From assembly GCA_964420835.1 (NCBI GenBank), contig CAYQUO010000008.1, positions 44,789-108,788 on the forward strand: a DNA stretch of 64,000 nt, given 5' to 3'. The notes beneath the pieces were generated by a model. That model searched no databases. It was not told the DNA's origin and saw nothing but the letters and a program-made list of their open reading frames with translations. The DNA comes from CAYQUO01 sp964420835 (GTDB lineage Bacteria; Chloroflexota; Anaerolineae; Anaerolineales; Anaerolineaceae). Position 1 is the first letter of the stretch; each line of letters begins with the position of its first letter. The position numbers and the translations under genes were made by a program. This document shows, piece after piece, positions 50,848 through 59,626 of this stretch.

Positions 50848-52079
50848 TCAATCAGATGGATATTGCTCCCGAAGTAAAGCGTCGCCGCCCGAATTCACTT
50901 GTCGGAGACGTTCCATTGGCTGCAGCCGTAGCCAGCCTGATCCTCCTTGGATTATTAATAGTCTATTCAGCCAGTTGGAACTACTCGATCCGGAAATTTG
51001 ATTCATCCTCTTACCTCATAAAATGGCAATTGGTATGGGTTTCCACAGGGCTTCTGCTCTCAGCAATCCTTAATAGGATCCCTTACCAACTGTACCGCAG
51101 GCTGGCGGTACCGATCATGGTCGGTACACTGGCGTCCCTGCTCATCGTTCTTGTGGTAAACGACAGCCCGGAAGGGTATGCCCGTACACTTCTGGGTGGG
51201 TCGATTCAGCCCTCCGAGTTGGCAAAACTCGCAATCGTTATTTACCTGTCCGTTTGGTTAAACAGCCGACGGGAGGAAATGTCCACCATAACATTGGGAC
51301 TGATCCCTTTAATGTTAATCATGGGTATCACGGCAGGGTTGATCGTCATTCAACCCGATCTGAGCGCTGCCGCCACCGTAATATTCCTAGCCTGTTTGAT
51401 GTTCTACCTGGCAGGGGCGGAGGTAAAACAGGTCATCCTGCTTGGGGTTGTTGTCATCCTGCTTGGCACGCTCGTAGTTGCCATCAGCTCAACCGGCCAG
51501 GAACGCATCGGCTATTATTTCAGCGGTTTGCAGGATCCTTCCAGTGCCCATTATCAGGTAAAGAGAGGGTTGGAATCTGTCGTTAGGGGTGGAATCTTCG
51601 GTGTGGGCATTGGTAAAGGGGTTACGAAATTCACGGGTCTGCCTGTTCCCTGGACGGATAGCGTTTTTGCCGTCATTGCAGAGGAACTGGGGCTGCTGGG
51701 CGCCATGGTTTTTATCGCCCTTTACCTGGTGATCCTTTGGCGGGGAATCGCCATTGCATGTATGGCTCCCGACCTTCAGGGGCGAATGCTCGCAGCCGGG
51801 ATCACCATCTGGATCACACTGGAGGCAATGATCAATATCAGTGTAATGATCAACCTGCTCCCCTACGCTGGAAATGCGCTTCCTCTGGTAAGTTATGGCG
51901 GTTCAATAACAACTACAACGCTGGCCGGTATTGGGATTTTGACAAACGTTGCACGGCAAGGGCATGCCGAGCCGGAAGGTTTGGACAGGAGGTTTTTCAG
52001 TGCGATTGTTGATCTGCGCGGGCGGAACCGGAGGCGGAGTGTATCCGGCTCTGGCCGTCCTAGACGCCATCAAAGATGA
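50829..52079 (+). CDS. ftsW: SEDA-family septal glycosyltransferase FtsW
   Basis: A 416-residue SEDA protein with about ten helices, the peptidoglycan polymerase of the divisome. Marks: VYSASW, GSIQPSELAKLAIVIYLS, VIQPDLSAA, the long outer loop, TDSVFAVIAEELGLLGA, and NLLPYAGNALPLVSYGGS. GAGAGGA lies 10 bases before the ATG, which is inside murD. The last 27 residues are unusual: they form an Arg-rich tail (GRNRRRSVSGSGRPRRHQR) encoded where ftsW overlaps the first 80 bases of murG in another frame. Whether this tail has a job is unknown. Confidence 0.95.
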   Translation: MGDATLINQMDIAPEVKRRRPNSLVGDVPLAAAVASLILLGLLIVYSASWNYSIRKFDSSSYLIKWQLVWVSTGLLLSAILNRIPYQLYRRLAVPIMVGTLASLLIVLVVNDSPEGYARTLLGGSIQPSELAKLAIVIYLSVWLNSRREEMSTITLGLIPLMLIMGITAGLIVIQPDLSAAATVIFLACLMFYLAGAEVKQVILLGVVVILLGTLVVAISSTGQERIGYYFSGLQDPSSAHYQVKRGLESVVRGGIFGVGIGKGVTKFTGLPVPWTDSVFAVIAEELGLLGAMVFIALYLVILWRGIAIACMAPDLQGRMLAAGITIWITLEAMINISVMINLLPYAGNALPLVSYGGSITTTTLAGIGILTNVARQGHAEPEGLDRRFFSAIVDLRGRNRRRSVSGSGRPRRHQR

Positions 52080-53112
52080 AACCGAGACTGTTCTTTGGGT
52101 CGGAGGTGAAGGCGGCATGGAAGCCAACCTAATTCAACGGAATGGCATTCCCTATAAAACCATCCCTGCTGCTGGAATCCACGGCGTCGACCTGCCCAGA
52201 CTTGCCGGCAACCTCTTCTCCCTGGCCAAAGGCTGGCTTGCATCCCGGAAGATTCTTCGGGAATTCCAGCCGAATGCTTTATTATTTACTGGTGGATATA
52301 TCGCCGTCCCCATGGCTCTGGCTGCACGACGGTATCCTTCCTTGCTGTACATCCCTGACATTGAGCCCGGTATGGCATTGAAATTCCTAGCAAGGTTCGC
52401 CCGCACGATCGCTGTGACAACGGAAGAAACAATTCCCTATCTGCCTGGCAGCTCCCGGATTGCGGTAACCGGCTACCCAACCCGGGCAGGCATTGGACAG
52501 GTGGATAAAACCACGGCACGGGGCATATTTGGTTTGCAGGCCAGTATGCCCGTGCTGTTGGTATTCGGTGGAAGCAAGGGAGCGCACTCAATCAACCACG
52601 CCCTGCTTTCCTGCCTTCCAAACCTATTGGAATCCTGCCAGGTGCTTCATATTTGTGGAGAATTGGATTGGCCTGAAGTGCAAGCCTTCTCCACGAATCT
52701 ATCCGTCGATTTGCGCGGAAAATATCGTGCCTTCCCATATCTCCATGAAGAAATGGCAGCAGCACTGGCATGTGCCGACCTGGCAGTTTGCCGCGCCGGT
52801 GCCTCAACACTGGGGGAACTTCCCCTAACAGGGCTCCCTGCGATACTGGTGCCCTACCCCTATGCATGGCGCTACCAAAAAGTCAATGCCGAATACCTTG
52901 TCCGAAACCAGGCGGCTGTAATTGTTGAAGACGAAAAAATGATGTTTGACCTGCAGCCCACAATACTTGACCTTATTGGGCATCCGGAAAAATTGGCATC
53001 CATGAGAACTGCAATGTTGGGTCTTGCCAAACCGGGGGCGGCTGGAAAGATTGCCAGCCTGATCGCTGCATTGGCATCACAATCCCAAACCCCGAAAGGA
53101 GCAGGCACATGA
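52000..53112 (+). CDS. murG: Undecaprenyldiphospho-MurNAc-pentapeptide GlcNAc transferase
   Basis: A 370-residue GT28 enzyme that makes lipid II. The N-terminus RLLICAGGTGGGVYPALAV has the G-loop; FTGGYIAVPMALAAR and PDIEPGMALKFLA follow. The C-terminal half has VFGGSKGAHSIN, and CRAGASTLGELPLTGLPAILVPYPYAWRYQKVNA is the UDP-GlcNAc-binding part. In place of the common DxxQ the donor motif reads AWRYQ. GTG at 52000 is chosen: AGGAGG lies 7 bases upstream, and the protein then starts exactly at the fold. This makes an 80-base overlap with ftsW, long for bacterial genes. It overlaps the next gene by 4 bases. Confidence 0.94.
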   Translation: MRLLICAGGTGGGVYPALAVLDAIKDETETVLWVGGEGGMEANLIQRNGIPYKTIPAAGIHGVDLPRLAGNLFSLAKGWLASRKILREFQPNALLFTGGYIAVPMALAARRYPSLLYIPDIEPGMALKFLARFARTIAVTTEETIPYLPGSSRIAVTGYPTRAGIGQVDKTTARGIFGLQASMPVLLVFGGSKGAHSINHALLSCLPNLLESCQVLHICGELDWPEVQAFSTNLSVDLRGKYRAFPYLHEEMAAALACADLAVCRAGASTLGELPLTGLPAILVPYPYAWRYQKVNAEYLVRNQAAVIVEDEKMMFDLQPTILDLIGHPEKLASMRTAMLGLAKPGAAGKIASLIAALASQSQTPKGAGT

Positions 53113-53648
53113 TCTACCTGAATGTCCTTTTTTGGGTATTTGTTGCCTTTTTTGCCTTGATCGGAATGAACCGCGGTTGGGCAAAGGAAATGCTGGTCAG
53201 TTTTGCGGTTGTACTGGCAATTTTTATCACTACGGTTCTTGAAACGTTTTTTCCTCCCATCGCAAGCATTGCGGTGAATGGACCAGCGACAACCATGTTC
53301 TGGATTCGATCAGCCTTGTTGGTCTTTCTTGTTATATTTGGTTATCAGGGTCCGAACATCCCCCGGCTGGCTGCATCGAACCGGTTTGCCCGCGAACGAC
53401 TGCAAGATTGGATGCTCGGTCTTTTCCTCGGCGCCCTGAATGGCTACCTTGTCATAGGAACCTTTTGGTCATACCTGAATACGGCAAACTACCCATTCCC
53501 TGGCATCATCCTACCGCCAGCCAGCGGTCCCGAAGGAGATGCAACCCGCTACCTGATTACCTTCCTCCCACCCCAATGGCTGCACGCTCCGAACATTTAT
53601 TTTGCTGTAGCCATTGCTTTTGCATTTGTATTGGTGGTGTTCATTTGA
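53109..53648 (+). CDS. CvpA-like membrane protein
   Basis: A 179-residue membrane protein with about four helices (3-20, 28-48, 62-80, 100-120) and a hydrophobic C-terminus. FWVFVAFFALIGMNRGWAKEMLVSFAVVLAIF is the start of a CvpA-like fold (RG in the first loop is typical). CvpA is linked to colicin V production and to envelope stress resistance, but its biochemical role is not known. It is not a standard dcw gene, yet it overlaps murG by 4 bases (ATGA) and murC by 4 bases (TTGA), so translation of all three is coupled. Confidence 0.75.
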   Translation: MIYLNVLFWVFVAFFALIGMNRGWAKEMLVSFAVVLAIFITTVLETFFPPIASIAVNGPATTMFWIRSALLVFLVIFGYQGPNIPRLAASNRFARERLQDWMLGLFLGALNGYLVIGTFWSYLNTANYPFPGIILPPASGPEGDATRYLITFLPPQWLHAPNIYFAVAIAFAFVLVVFI

Positions 53649-55036
53649 AAAAGCACGTGCATCTTATCGGAATTGGCGGAAGTGGCCTCTCAGCCATCGC
53701 CCGGTTTCTCCTGGAAACCGGTCACACGGTGAGCGGGTCCGATCAATGCCTGTCTCCATTTGCGCAAAATTTGGTTAAAGCAGGCATTCAGATTTTCGTG
53801 GGCCACAAAGCGGAAAATATTCAAGGTGCTGATGTAATCATCCGCTCCTCTGCCATTCCAGACACGAATCCCGAGGTCATTGCCGCCAGGCAGGCTGGCA
53901 TCCCGGTGATGAAACGATCGGAATACCTTGGAGACCTGATGGCAAAGCAAACCCGCATCGCAATTGCCGGGACCCACGGGAAAACAACCACAACTGCAAT
54001 GCTCGCCTGGACGCTTGTCGCGCTGGGAATGGACCCCTCCTTTATCATTGGTGGGGTTTCCAAGAATTTGGGTACGAACGCCCACGCCAGTACAGGCAGT
54101 ACATTTGTAATCGAGGCGGACGAATTCGATCGCATGTTCATGGGTTTGAAGCCGGACATCATTGTTCTGACCAGCATGGAATATGATCATCCGGATTGCT
54201 TTCCAACCCCCGAAGCCTACCAGCAAGCGTTTCAGGATTTCATCCGGACGATGAAGCCTGGAGGTACGCTGGTCTATTGTCAGGACTCATTGGAAGCCGC
54301 AACCGTCCTGCGTTTTGTCCCGAATAATTGTCAGATAATATCCTATGGCCTTTCTCCTCAATCCAGAGTGATGGGTTATGACCTTCAACCAAACCTCCGG
54401 GGAGGAATGGATTTTCGCTGGAAGGATCAAGCAACCCCCAGCACCAAGGGAAAATGTTCCCTGCAGATCCCGGGCGTTTACAACGTTCTAAACACGCTCG
54501 CAACCCTGGCCGTTGTAAACACAATGGATATCAACCAGGAAGGGGTTGCCCGGGCTTTGTTGGATTTCCAGGGCACAATAAGGCGCTTTGATATTATCGG
54601 TTACGAAGCAGGGGTTACGGTGATTGATGATTATGCCCACCACCCAACAGAGATCAGTGCCACACTTGCTGCAACCAGGAAGCGCTTTCCGAACCAACGG
54701 GTCTTTACAGTGTGGCAGCCCCATACCTCCCAACGGACTCTCATCCTGTTTCAAGGGTTTATGGATGCGTTCAAACAAGCCAACGCACTCATCATTACGG
54801 AAGTGTATGCAGCAAGGGAAACCACGGCGCTGATCACGGGTGCCGAAATAGCTGCACGGATGAAACATCCAAACACCAGGTATATCCCATCCTTCCAGCA
54901 GGTCACCGAATACCTACTTTCAGAATTACGTTCTGGAGATGTATTGCTAATATTGTCTGCTGGCGATGCCAACCTTATCGGTCAACAGGTTCTGCTTGGG
55001 TTAAAACAAAGGGAGAAAAACGATGTCCATTCCTAA
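53645..55036 (+). CDS. murC: UDP-MurNAc--L-Ala ligase
   Basis: A 463-residue Mur ligase that adds the first L-alanine. HLIGIGGSGLSAIARFLLETGHTVSGSD is the N-terminal UDP-binding domain, the P-loop GTHGKTT is at 109-115, EADEFDRMFMGLKPDIIVLTSMEYDHPD follows, and DDYAHHPTEI marks MurC. ATP and metal residues are present. The start is TTG at 53645, overlapping the CvpA stop; the protein then begins right at the UDP-binding domain as expected. GGTGGTG lies about 5 bases upstream. A longer frame beginning at 53408 overlaps most of the CvpA gene and is rejected. Confidence 0.94.
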   Translation: MKKHVHLIGIGGSGLSAIARFLLETGHTVSGSDQCLSPFAQNLVKAGIQIFVGHKAENIQGADVIIRSSAIPDTNPEVIAARQAGIPVMKRSEYLGDLMAKQTRIAIAGTHGKTTTTAMLAWTLVALGMDPSFIIGGVSKNLGTNAHASTGSTFVIEADEFDRMFMGLKPDIIVLTSMEYDHPDCFPTPEAYQQAFQDFIRTMKPGGTLVYCQDSLEAATVLRFVPNNCQIISYGLSPQSRVMGYDLQPNLRGGMDFRWKDQATPSTKGKCSLQIPGVYNVLNTLATLAVVNTMDINQEGVARALLDFQGTIRRFDIIGYEAGVTVIDDYAHHPTEISATLAATRKRFPNQRVFTVWQPHTSQRTLILFQGFMDAFKQANALIITEVYAARETTALITGAEIAARMKHPNTRYIPSFQQVTEYLLSELRSGDVLLILSAGDANLIGQQVLLGLKQREKNDVHS

Positions 55037-55208
55037 ACCGGCTGCGGATTTTATCAACACGCAAACCCCATGGAAGGCCGACAAACCCGGTGAGAAAAAA
55101 CCAAACCGTAAGGATGTTCCGTTCGATAGACACGGGACATCAGGCTCGTATCCCATATCGATGGTAGATACTGTTATCAGAATCATAAAAGCAGTGAAAG
55201 ACCTTTGA
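55023..55208 (+). CDS. Small unrecognised protein between murC and murB
   Basis: A 61-codon frame that overlaps the murC end by 14 bases and stops 3 bases before the murB start, so it exactly fills what would be a gap in the cluster. GGGAG lies 7 bases before the ATG, a better site than that of murB. The product is polar and basic in its first half (PKPAADFINTQTPW, KADKPGEKKPNRKD) and ends in a short amphipathic helix-like VDTVIRIIKAVKDL. No signal peptide, membrane helix or cysteine. I do not recognise any family. It may be a real small gene or a leader that helps murB translation; confidence is moderate. Confidence 0.6.
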   Translation: MSIPKPAADFINTQTPWKADKPGEKKPNRKDVPFDRHGTSGSYPISMVDTVIRIIKAVKDL

Positions 55209-55211
55209 AAA

Positions 55212-56162
55212 ATGAAAATGATCAAGAAAACACACCCTTTTGATGAACTCCGGGAAATGTTTGGAGACCAACTACAGGAGAACGTCCACCTGTCCAATTA
55301 CACCACCGCCCGCGTGGGTGGCATTGCCGATGGATTGCTGATTGTGCATTCAAGCATTGAATTATTGGAAACGGTTCAGAAATTATGGGAGTTGGATGTA
55401 CCCGTGCTGGTCTTGGGCAGCGGTGCAAATGTTCTCGTCAGTGATGAAGGTTACCAGGGGGTGGTGATCATCAACCGGGCAAGAACGATAAAAATCGAAG
55501 ACCACCCACAAAAGCCCAGCGTTTGGGTTGAATCCGGAGCAAATTTGGGAGGGGTTGCCCGGCAGGCAGCATTGCGTGGTTTTAGCGGGCTGGAATGGGC
55601 CTGCACAATCCCGGGCACCATTGGCGGAGCTGTTTATGGAAATGCAGGAGCCCATGGGCAGGATATGAGTAAAGCAATTGTAATGGCAGAAATCTTGCAT
55701 CGCACTCATGGCAAGGTGGTCTGGGATGCCACTGATTTTGCATATGGATACCGCACAAGCGTACTTAAACGCGGAACGGAGAAGGCAGTGATTCTATCGG
55801 TTCGACTGGGCTTGGAACATGGAAGGCGGGAGGAAATAGAACAGCGGATGCGTGAGTATTCAGAACGCCGACGTTCGACCCAACCTTCCGGGGCAAGTAT
55901 GGGTTCAACTTTTAAGAACCCCGAAGGCGATTTCGCCGGGCGATTAATTGAGGCTTGTGGCTTGAAAGGAACGCGGGTTGGCGGGGTTGAAATCAGCACA
56001 CAACACGCAAATTTTCTTGTCAACCAGGAAAATGCATCCGCCATGGATTACTGGAACTTAATTGAGAAAGCCCGCCAGCAGGTTAAAGAAAAATTCGGTG
56101 TGGACCTTGAACTGGAAATCGAAAAAATCGGGAAATGGCCGGAAGGTGAAATCCCTGGGTGA
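55212..56162 (+). CDS. murB: UDP-N-acetylenolpyruvoylglucosamine reductase
   Basis: A 316-residue FAD enzyme that forms UDP-MurNAc. N-terminal NYTTARVGGIADGLLI and VLVLGSGANVLVSDEGYQGVV bind FAD. ACTIPGTIGGAVYGNAGAHGQ carries the active-site region, and the late GASMGSTFKNPEGDFAGRLIEACGLKG holds the catalytic Ser in GS and Glu. QHANFLVNQENASA is next. The pattern is that of a type II MurB (no Tyr loop). Two ATGs 2 codons apart (55212, 55218) could serve. ddl follows after 6 bases. Confidence 0.95.
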   Translation: MKMIKKTHPFDELREMFGDQLQENVHLSNYTTARVGGIADGLLIVHSSIELLETVQKLWELDVPVLVLGSGANVLVSDEGYQGVVIINRARTIKIEDHPQKPSVWVESGANLGGVARQAALRGFSGLEWACTIPGTIGGAVYGNAGAHGQDMSKAIVMAEILHRTHGKVVWDATDFAYGYRTSVLKRGTEKAVILSVRLGLEHGRREEIEQRMREYSERRRSTQPSGASMGSTFKNPEGDFAGRLIEACGLKGTRVGGVEISTQHANFLVNQENASAMDYWNLIEKARQQVKEKFGVDLELEIEKIGKWPEGEIPG

Positions 56163-56168
56163 TGAACA

Positions 56169-57305
56169 ATGATGGTTAAAGAATCAAAGGAAAAAATTCG
56201 TTTGGGCTTGCTGATGGGTGGACGTTCCGGAGAACATGAAGTTTCCCTTGTCTCAGCTTCATCAGTGCTGGAAGTGCTGGATACAGACCGATATGACATT
56301 CTACCTGTCGGGATCACCCACAATGGAAGATGGGTCATCGGAGAAAATTTATTGGAAAAGATGAGTCAAAATTCCGTTGAAGGGTTAACACCGGTCGTAT
56401 TGTTGGATACACCAAAGCCCGGCAGCCTTTATAAGATTCAAGATCAGGAGGGTCACTTTGGCCTGAAGTTCATTACATGCCTGGACGTGATCTTTCCAAT
56501 CCTGCATGGCACTTATGGCGAAGATGGCGCCATACAGGGGCTCCTGGAAGTGATGAATGTCGCCTATGTGGGTTGTGGCGTTCTTGCATCATCTCTTTGC
56601 ATGGATAAGGGAATAACAAAGGAAGTTCTGCGCGCCAACGGCATCCCGGTATTGGATTCCATGATCGTTTCCAAAAGAGATATTCAACAAAATATCCGGG
56701 AGGTCATGGAACAGGTTGAGAAGATGAGCGCTTATCCGGTTTTTGTCAAACCGGCGAACCTTGGGTCTTCGGTTGGCATCGCCAAGGCTACAAATCGCGA
56801 AACACTCCAAGCGGCAATTCTCGATGCAGCCCGATATGACCGCCGTGTCCTCGTCGAGAAAGGTCTTGAAAAACCACGAGAGATCGAAGTGTCAGTGCTT
56901 GGCAACCATGAGCCCATCGTTTCAGTCCCCGGCGAGATCATCCCCGAGGATGAGTTCTACACATACAACGCCAAGTACCATGATCCACGTACCGGCTTGG
57001 TGATCCCGGCGTCGCTTCCGGTGGATATGATTGCCCAGATCCAATCCATTGCCATTGCTGCGTTCAAAACTACAGATTGTGCAGGAATGGCCAGGGTTGA
57101 CTTTCTGCTTGATCGGGAATCGGGAAAACTGTTCGTTAGTGAGTTAAATTCAATCCCCGGGTTTACCCCGGTAAGTATGTACCCAAAACTATGGGACTAC
57201 AGCGGAATTAATTATCCCACCCTGATTGACCGCCTGGTCGAACTTGGCCTTGAGCGCAAGGCCGAAAAGGACCAACTTACGCGGTTCTACGGAGTGAAAA
57301 AATGA
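56169..57305 (+). CDS. ddl: D-alanine--D-alanine ligase
   Basis: A 378-residue ATP-grasp enzyme that joins two D-Ala for the MurF step. LGLLMGGRSGEHEVSLVSASSV opens the fold; HGTYGEDGAIQGLLEVMNVAYVGCG, FVKPANLGSSVGIAKA and REIEVSVLGNHEPIVS give the ATP and substrate sites; ARVDFLLDRESGKLFVSELNSIPGFTPVSMYPKLW ends the active site with the metal ligands E and N. The residue in the YxK-type selectivity region is normal for D-Ala (HE-V-S start, not D-Lac type as far as can be seen). It overlaps ftsQ by 4 bases. Confidence 0.95.
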   Translation: MMVKESKEKIRLGLLMGGRSGEHEVSLVSASSVLEVLDTDRYDILPVGITHNGRWVIGENLLEKMSQNSVEGLTPVVLLDTPKPGSLYKIQDQEGHFGLKFITCLDVIFPILHGTYGEDGAIQGLLEVMNVAYVGCGVLASSLCMDKGITKEVLRANGIPVLDSMIVSKRDIQQNIREVMEQVEKMSAYPVFVKPANLGSSVGIAKATNRETLQAAILDAARYDRRVLVEKGLEKPREIEVSVLGNHEPIVSVPGEIIPEDEFYTYNAKYHDPRTGLVIPASLPVDMIAQIQSIAIAAFKTTDCAGMARVDFLLDRESGKLFVSELNSIPGFTPVSMYPKLWDYSGINYPTLIDRLVELGLERKAEKDQLTRFYGVKK

Positions 57306-58327
57306 GCCAGGTCCGCCGCCCTACGGTTTCACGGTCTGATACTGTAAGAAACCGTCGCAATCAACAAAGTGCGAAACGGATCCAGCAGGCCGGTTTGCAG
57401 GCGCACCACCCTCCTGCAGTTCCACGGATAATGGTGCGTGGCGGTAGTCCGGTCATGGACAAACAAAAATTCAACCCTCCGCGGCGCAGGTATTCCATCA
57501 ACATGGGTACCTCAGGTGCAGAGCTGCAAATGCCCGCCATGCCCGTTGTCCAACCCGGTTGGAGGCTTCTCTCTGGGTTAATCGCAGTGGTTGCCTGCCT
57601 GCTGTTTGTCATCCTTACCTCCACAGCGGAATTCGATATTAATAATATTGAGCTGAACGGCATCCAGCGAATTGACCCGAACACCATCGACCAGTACCTT
57701 CGGCTTAAAGGCTCTTCCATCTTTGAATTCGTACCCGCCGAAGCCATTCAGTCCATGCAAGAGGATTTTCCAGAGTTGTTCAATGTGCGGGTGAATGCCA
57801 TGCTTCCCGGCACTGTATCGATCACTGCCGAGGAACGCCAGCCGATCCTCGCCTGGAATACAGGCGAAACAATCTTGTGGATCGATGCTTCCGGATATGC
57901 CTTTCCAGCAAGAGGTGATGCCGGACCATTGCTGACGATCAATTCAACCAATGAACCACCATATTTTCAACCGCAACCGCTGTCTGGAGATGGCCAACAA
58001 GCCATACCAAATACCCTTAACCACTTACGTGATACTGCCAAGGCTTCAACCTGGCCAAAACAGATCCCTGGCGATCTGCTGAAAGCAGCCTATGAACTGC
58101 GTAATACGCTCACACCGGAGGTGGTGCTGAACTATGATCCTGTTTCCGGTCTTGGATGGGATGATCCTGCGGGATGGAAAGTATTCATTGGCTCATCGCT
58201 GGAAGACCTGGACATCAAACTGGCCATGTACCAGACCATCATCGAGAACCTGTCAGCCCAGGGCATTCACCCGGCGCTGATCAGCGTAGAAAGTATTCAT
58301 GCACCATATTATCGTTTGGAGATCTAG
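57302..58327 (+). CDS. ftsQ: FtsQ/DivIB-like division protein
   Basis: A 341-residue bitopic protein. A long basic, Pro/Arg-rich cytoplasmic part (1-82) is followed by a membrane helix at about 86-104 (LLSGLIAVVACLLFVILTS). The POTRA domain comes next (FDINNIELNGIQRIDPNTI...FNVRVNAMLPGTVSITAEERQPI), then the FtsQ beta domain. FtsQ/DivIB recruits FtsL and FtsB and controls septal synthesis. Similarity is typical of Chloroflexota-type FtsQ; naming relies on POTRA plus place before ftsA. The cytoplasmic tail is about twice the E. coli length. It overlaps ddl by 4 bases. Confidence 0.88.
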   Translation: MSQVRRPTVSRSDTVRNRRNQQSAKRIQQAGLQAHHPPAVPRIMVRGGSPVMDKQKFNPPRRRYSINMGTSGAELQMPAMPVVQPGWRLLSGLIAVVACLLFVILTSTAEFDINNIELNGIQRIDPNTIDQYLRLKGSSIFEFVPAEAIQSMQEDFPELFNVRVNAMLPGTVSITAEERQPILAWNTGETILWIDASGYAFPARGDAGPLLTINSTNEPPYFQPQPLSGDGQQAIPNTLNHLRDTAKASTWPKQIPGDLLKAAYELRNTLTPEVVLNYDPVSGLGWDDPAGWKVFIGSSLEDLDIKLAMYQTIIENLSAQGIHPALISVESIHAPYYRLEI

Positions 58328-58332
58328 TGGGA

Positions 58333-59565
58333 ATGGATGAACCGATTGTAGTTGGGATAGATGTTGGCGCCACCAAGGTATGCACCCTTGTCGCACGCAT
58401 CGAAGGCGCGGGAAATCTTCGAATACTGGGGGTGGGCATAGAGCCATCCCAGGGAATTCGCAAAGGCGCAATCATCGACCTGGCCGCCGCTTCCCAATCA
58501 ATAGCCAGATCTCTTGAGAAGGCCCAACGCACATCCGGTTATGAGATTTCATCCGCCCTGGTCAGCCTGGCTGGAACGCAGGTTTCTTCCATGAACAGCA
58601 AAGGTGTTGCCGGTGTGTCAGGACAGGTGATCGACCATGAGGACGTATACAAGGCGCTTGAATCTGCCCGGGCAGTTATTGTTCCTCACAACCGGGAGAT
58701 CATCCATGTCATTCAACGGGGATTCACCGTGGACGGTCAGGACGGAATCAAGACACCCCTGGGGATGCATGGTTACCGGCTTGAAGTTGAAGCTCATATC
58801 ATAACAGTATCCGGAGCGATGGTGGAGAACCTCCGCCATTGCGTAGAAGCCTCGGGTGTTCAAATATCCCAATTTGTCCTGAATCCTTTGGCTGCAGCAG
58901 AAGTCGTTCTGAACGATAACGAAAGGCAAATGGGCGTTGTCATCTGCGATGTTGGTGGAGGGACAACAGACATTGCCATCTATATAGATGGAGATGTCTG
59001 GCATACCACGGTGCTTCCAGTCGGGGGCAATCACATTACATCAGATATCGCCCAAGGTCTCAGGCTTCCCATTTCGCAGGCTGAGGAGATCAAGAAGCAG
59101 TACGGCTATGCAATCGAGAAGGACATCTCACCTGACGAGGTTTTTACCAGCAGGGGCTTTGGAAATGATGCCCCCCAACAGATCAGCCGATCCGATCTGG
59201 CACATATCATCGAGGCAAGGGTCGAAGAGATATTTGAGTTGGTTTTGAGTGAAATCAAGCGTTCCGGCTACGATGGATTGCTGCCCGCTGGCATGGTCCT
59301 CACCGGAGGAACCAGCGAGCTTCCGGGGATCAGGGCCCTTGCAAGCCAGGTCCTCCGGTTGCCTGTACGCCTTGCCCGGCCCGAAAAGCTTGTGGGGTTG
59401 GTGGATCAACTGCATTCACCCGCCTATTCAACCAGTATTGGTTTATTGAACTGGGCAATGCTAATGAATGAATCAGTTCCTAGAAAGAGGCGAATTTCTC
59501 GCCAGAAAGGTGGATCTATTGAGTGGGAATCGATAAAAGTCTTTCTAAGGAGATTGTTACCATAA
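58333..59565 (+). CDS. ftsA: Cell division protein FtsA
   Basis: A 410-residue actin-fold ATPase that tethers FtsZ to the membrane. PIVVGIDVGATKVCTLVA is phosphate loop 1; the 1C domain follows (about 80-165); VICDVGGGTTDIAIYIDG is phosphate loop 2; GMVLTGGTSELPGI is the adenosine motif. The last residues (EWESIKVFLRRLLP) form the amphipathic membrane-targeting helix. ATG at 58333 has GGAG 11 bases upstream; a GTG two codons earlier overlaps the ftsQ stop by one base and is an alternative. ftsZ follows after 61 bases. Confidence 0.95.
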   Translation: MDEPIVVGIDVGATKVCTLVARIEGAGNLRILGVGIEPSQGIRKGAIIDLAAASQSIARSLEKAQRTSGYEISSALVSLAGTQVSSMNSKGVAGVSGQVIDHEDVYKALESARAVIVPHNREIIHVIQRGFTVDGQDGIKTPLGMHGYRLEVEAHIITVSGAMVENLRHCVEASGVQISQFVLNPLAAAEVVLNDNERQMGVVICDVGGGTTDIAIYIDGDVWHTTVLPVGGNHITSDIAQGLRLPISQAEEIKKQYGYAIEKDISPDEVFTSRGFGNDAPQQISRSDLAHIIEARVEEIFELVLSEIKRSGYDGLLPAGMVLTGGTSELPGIRALASQVLRLPVRLARPEKLVGLVDQLHSPAYSTSIGLLNWAMLMNESVPRKRRISRQKGGSIEWESIKVFLRRLLP

Positions 59566-59626
59566 ACCCTGGCAACTGCCATGCCATGGAAATAATCACA
59601 ACCTAAAGAACATGGAGGAGGTAAGA

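Noticed and set aside
53408..53644. Long N-terminal extension of murC
   Set aside because: It would overlap most of the CvpA-like gene in another frame; MurC begins at the UDP-binding domain from TTG 53645.
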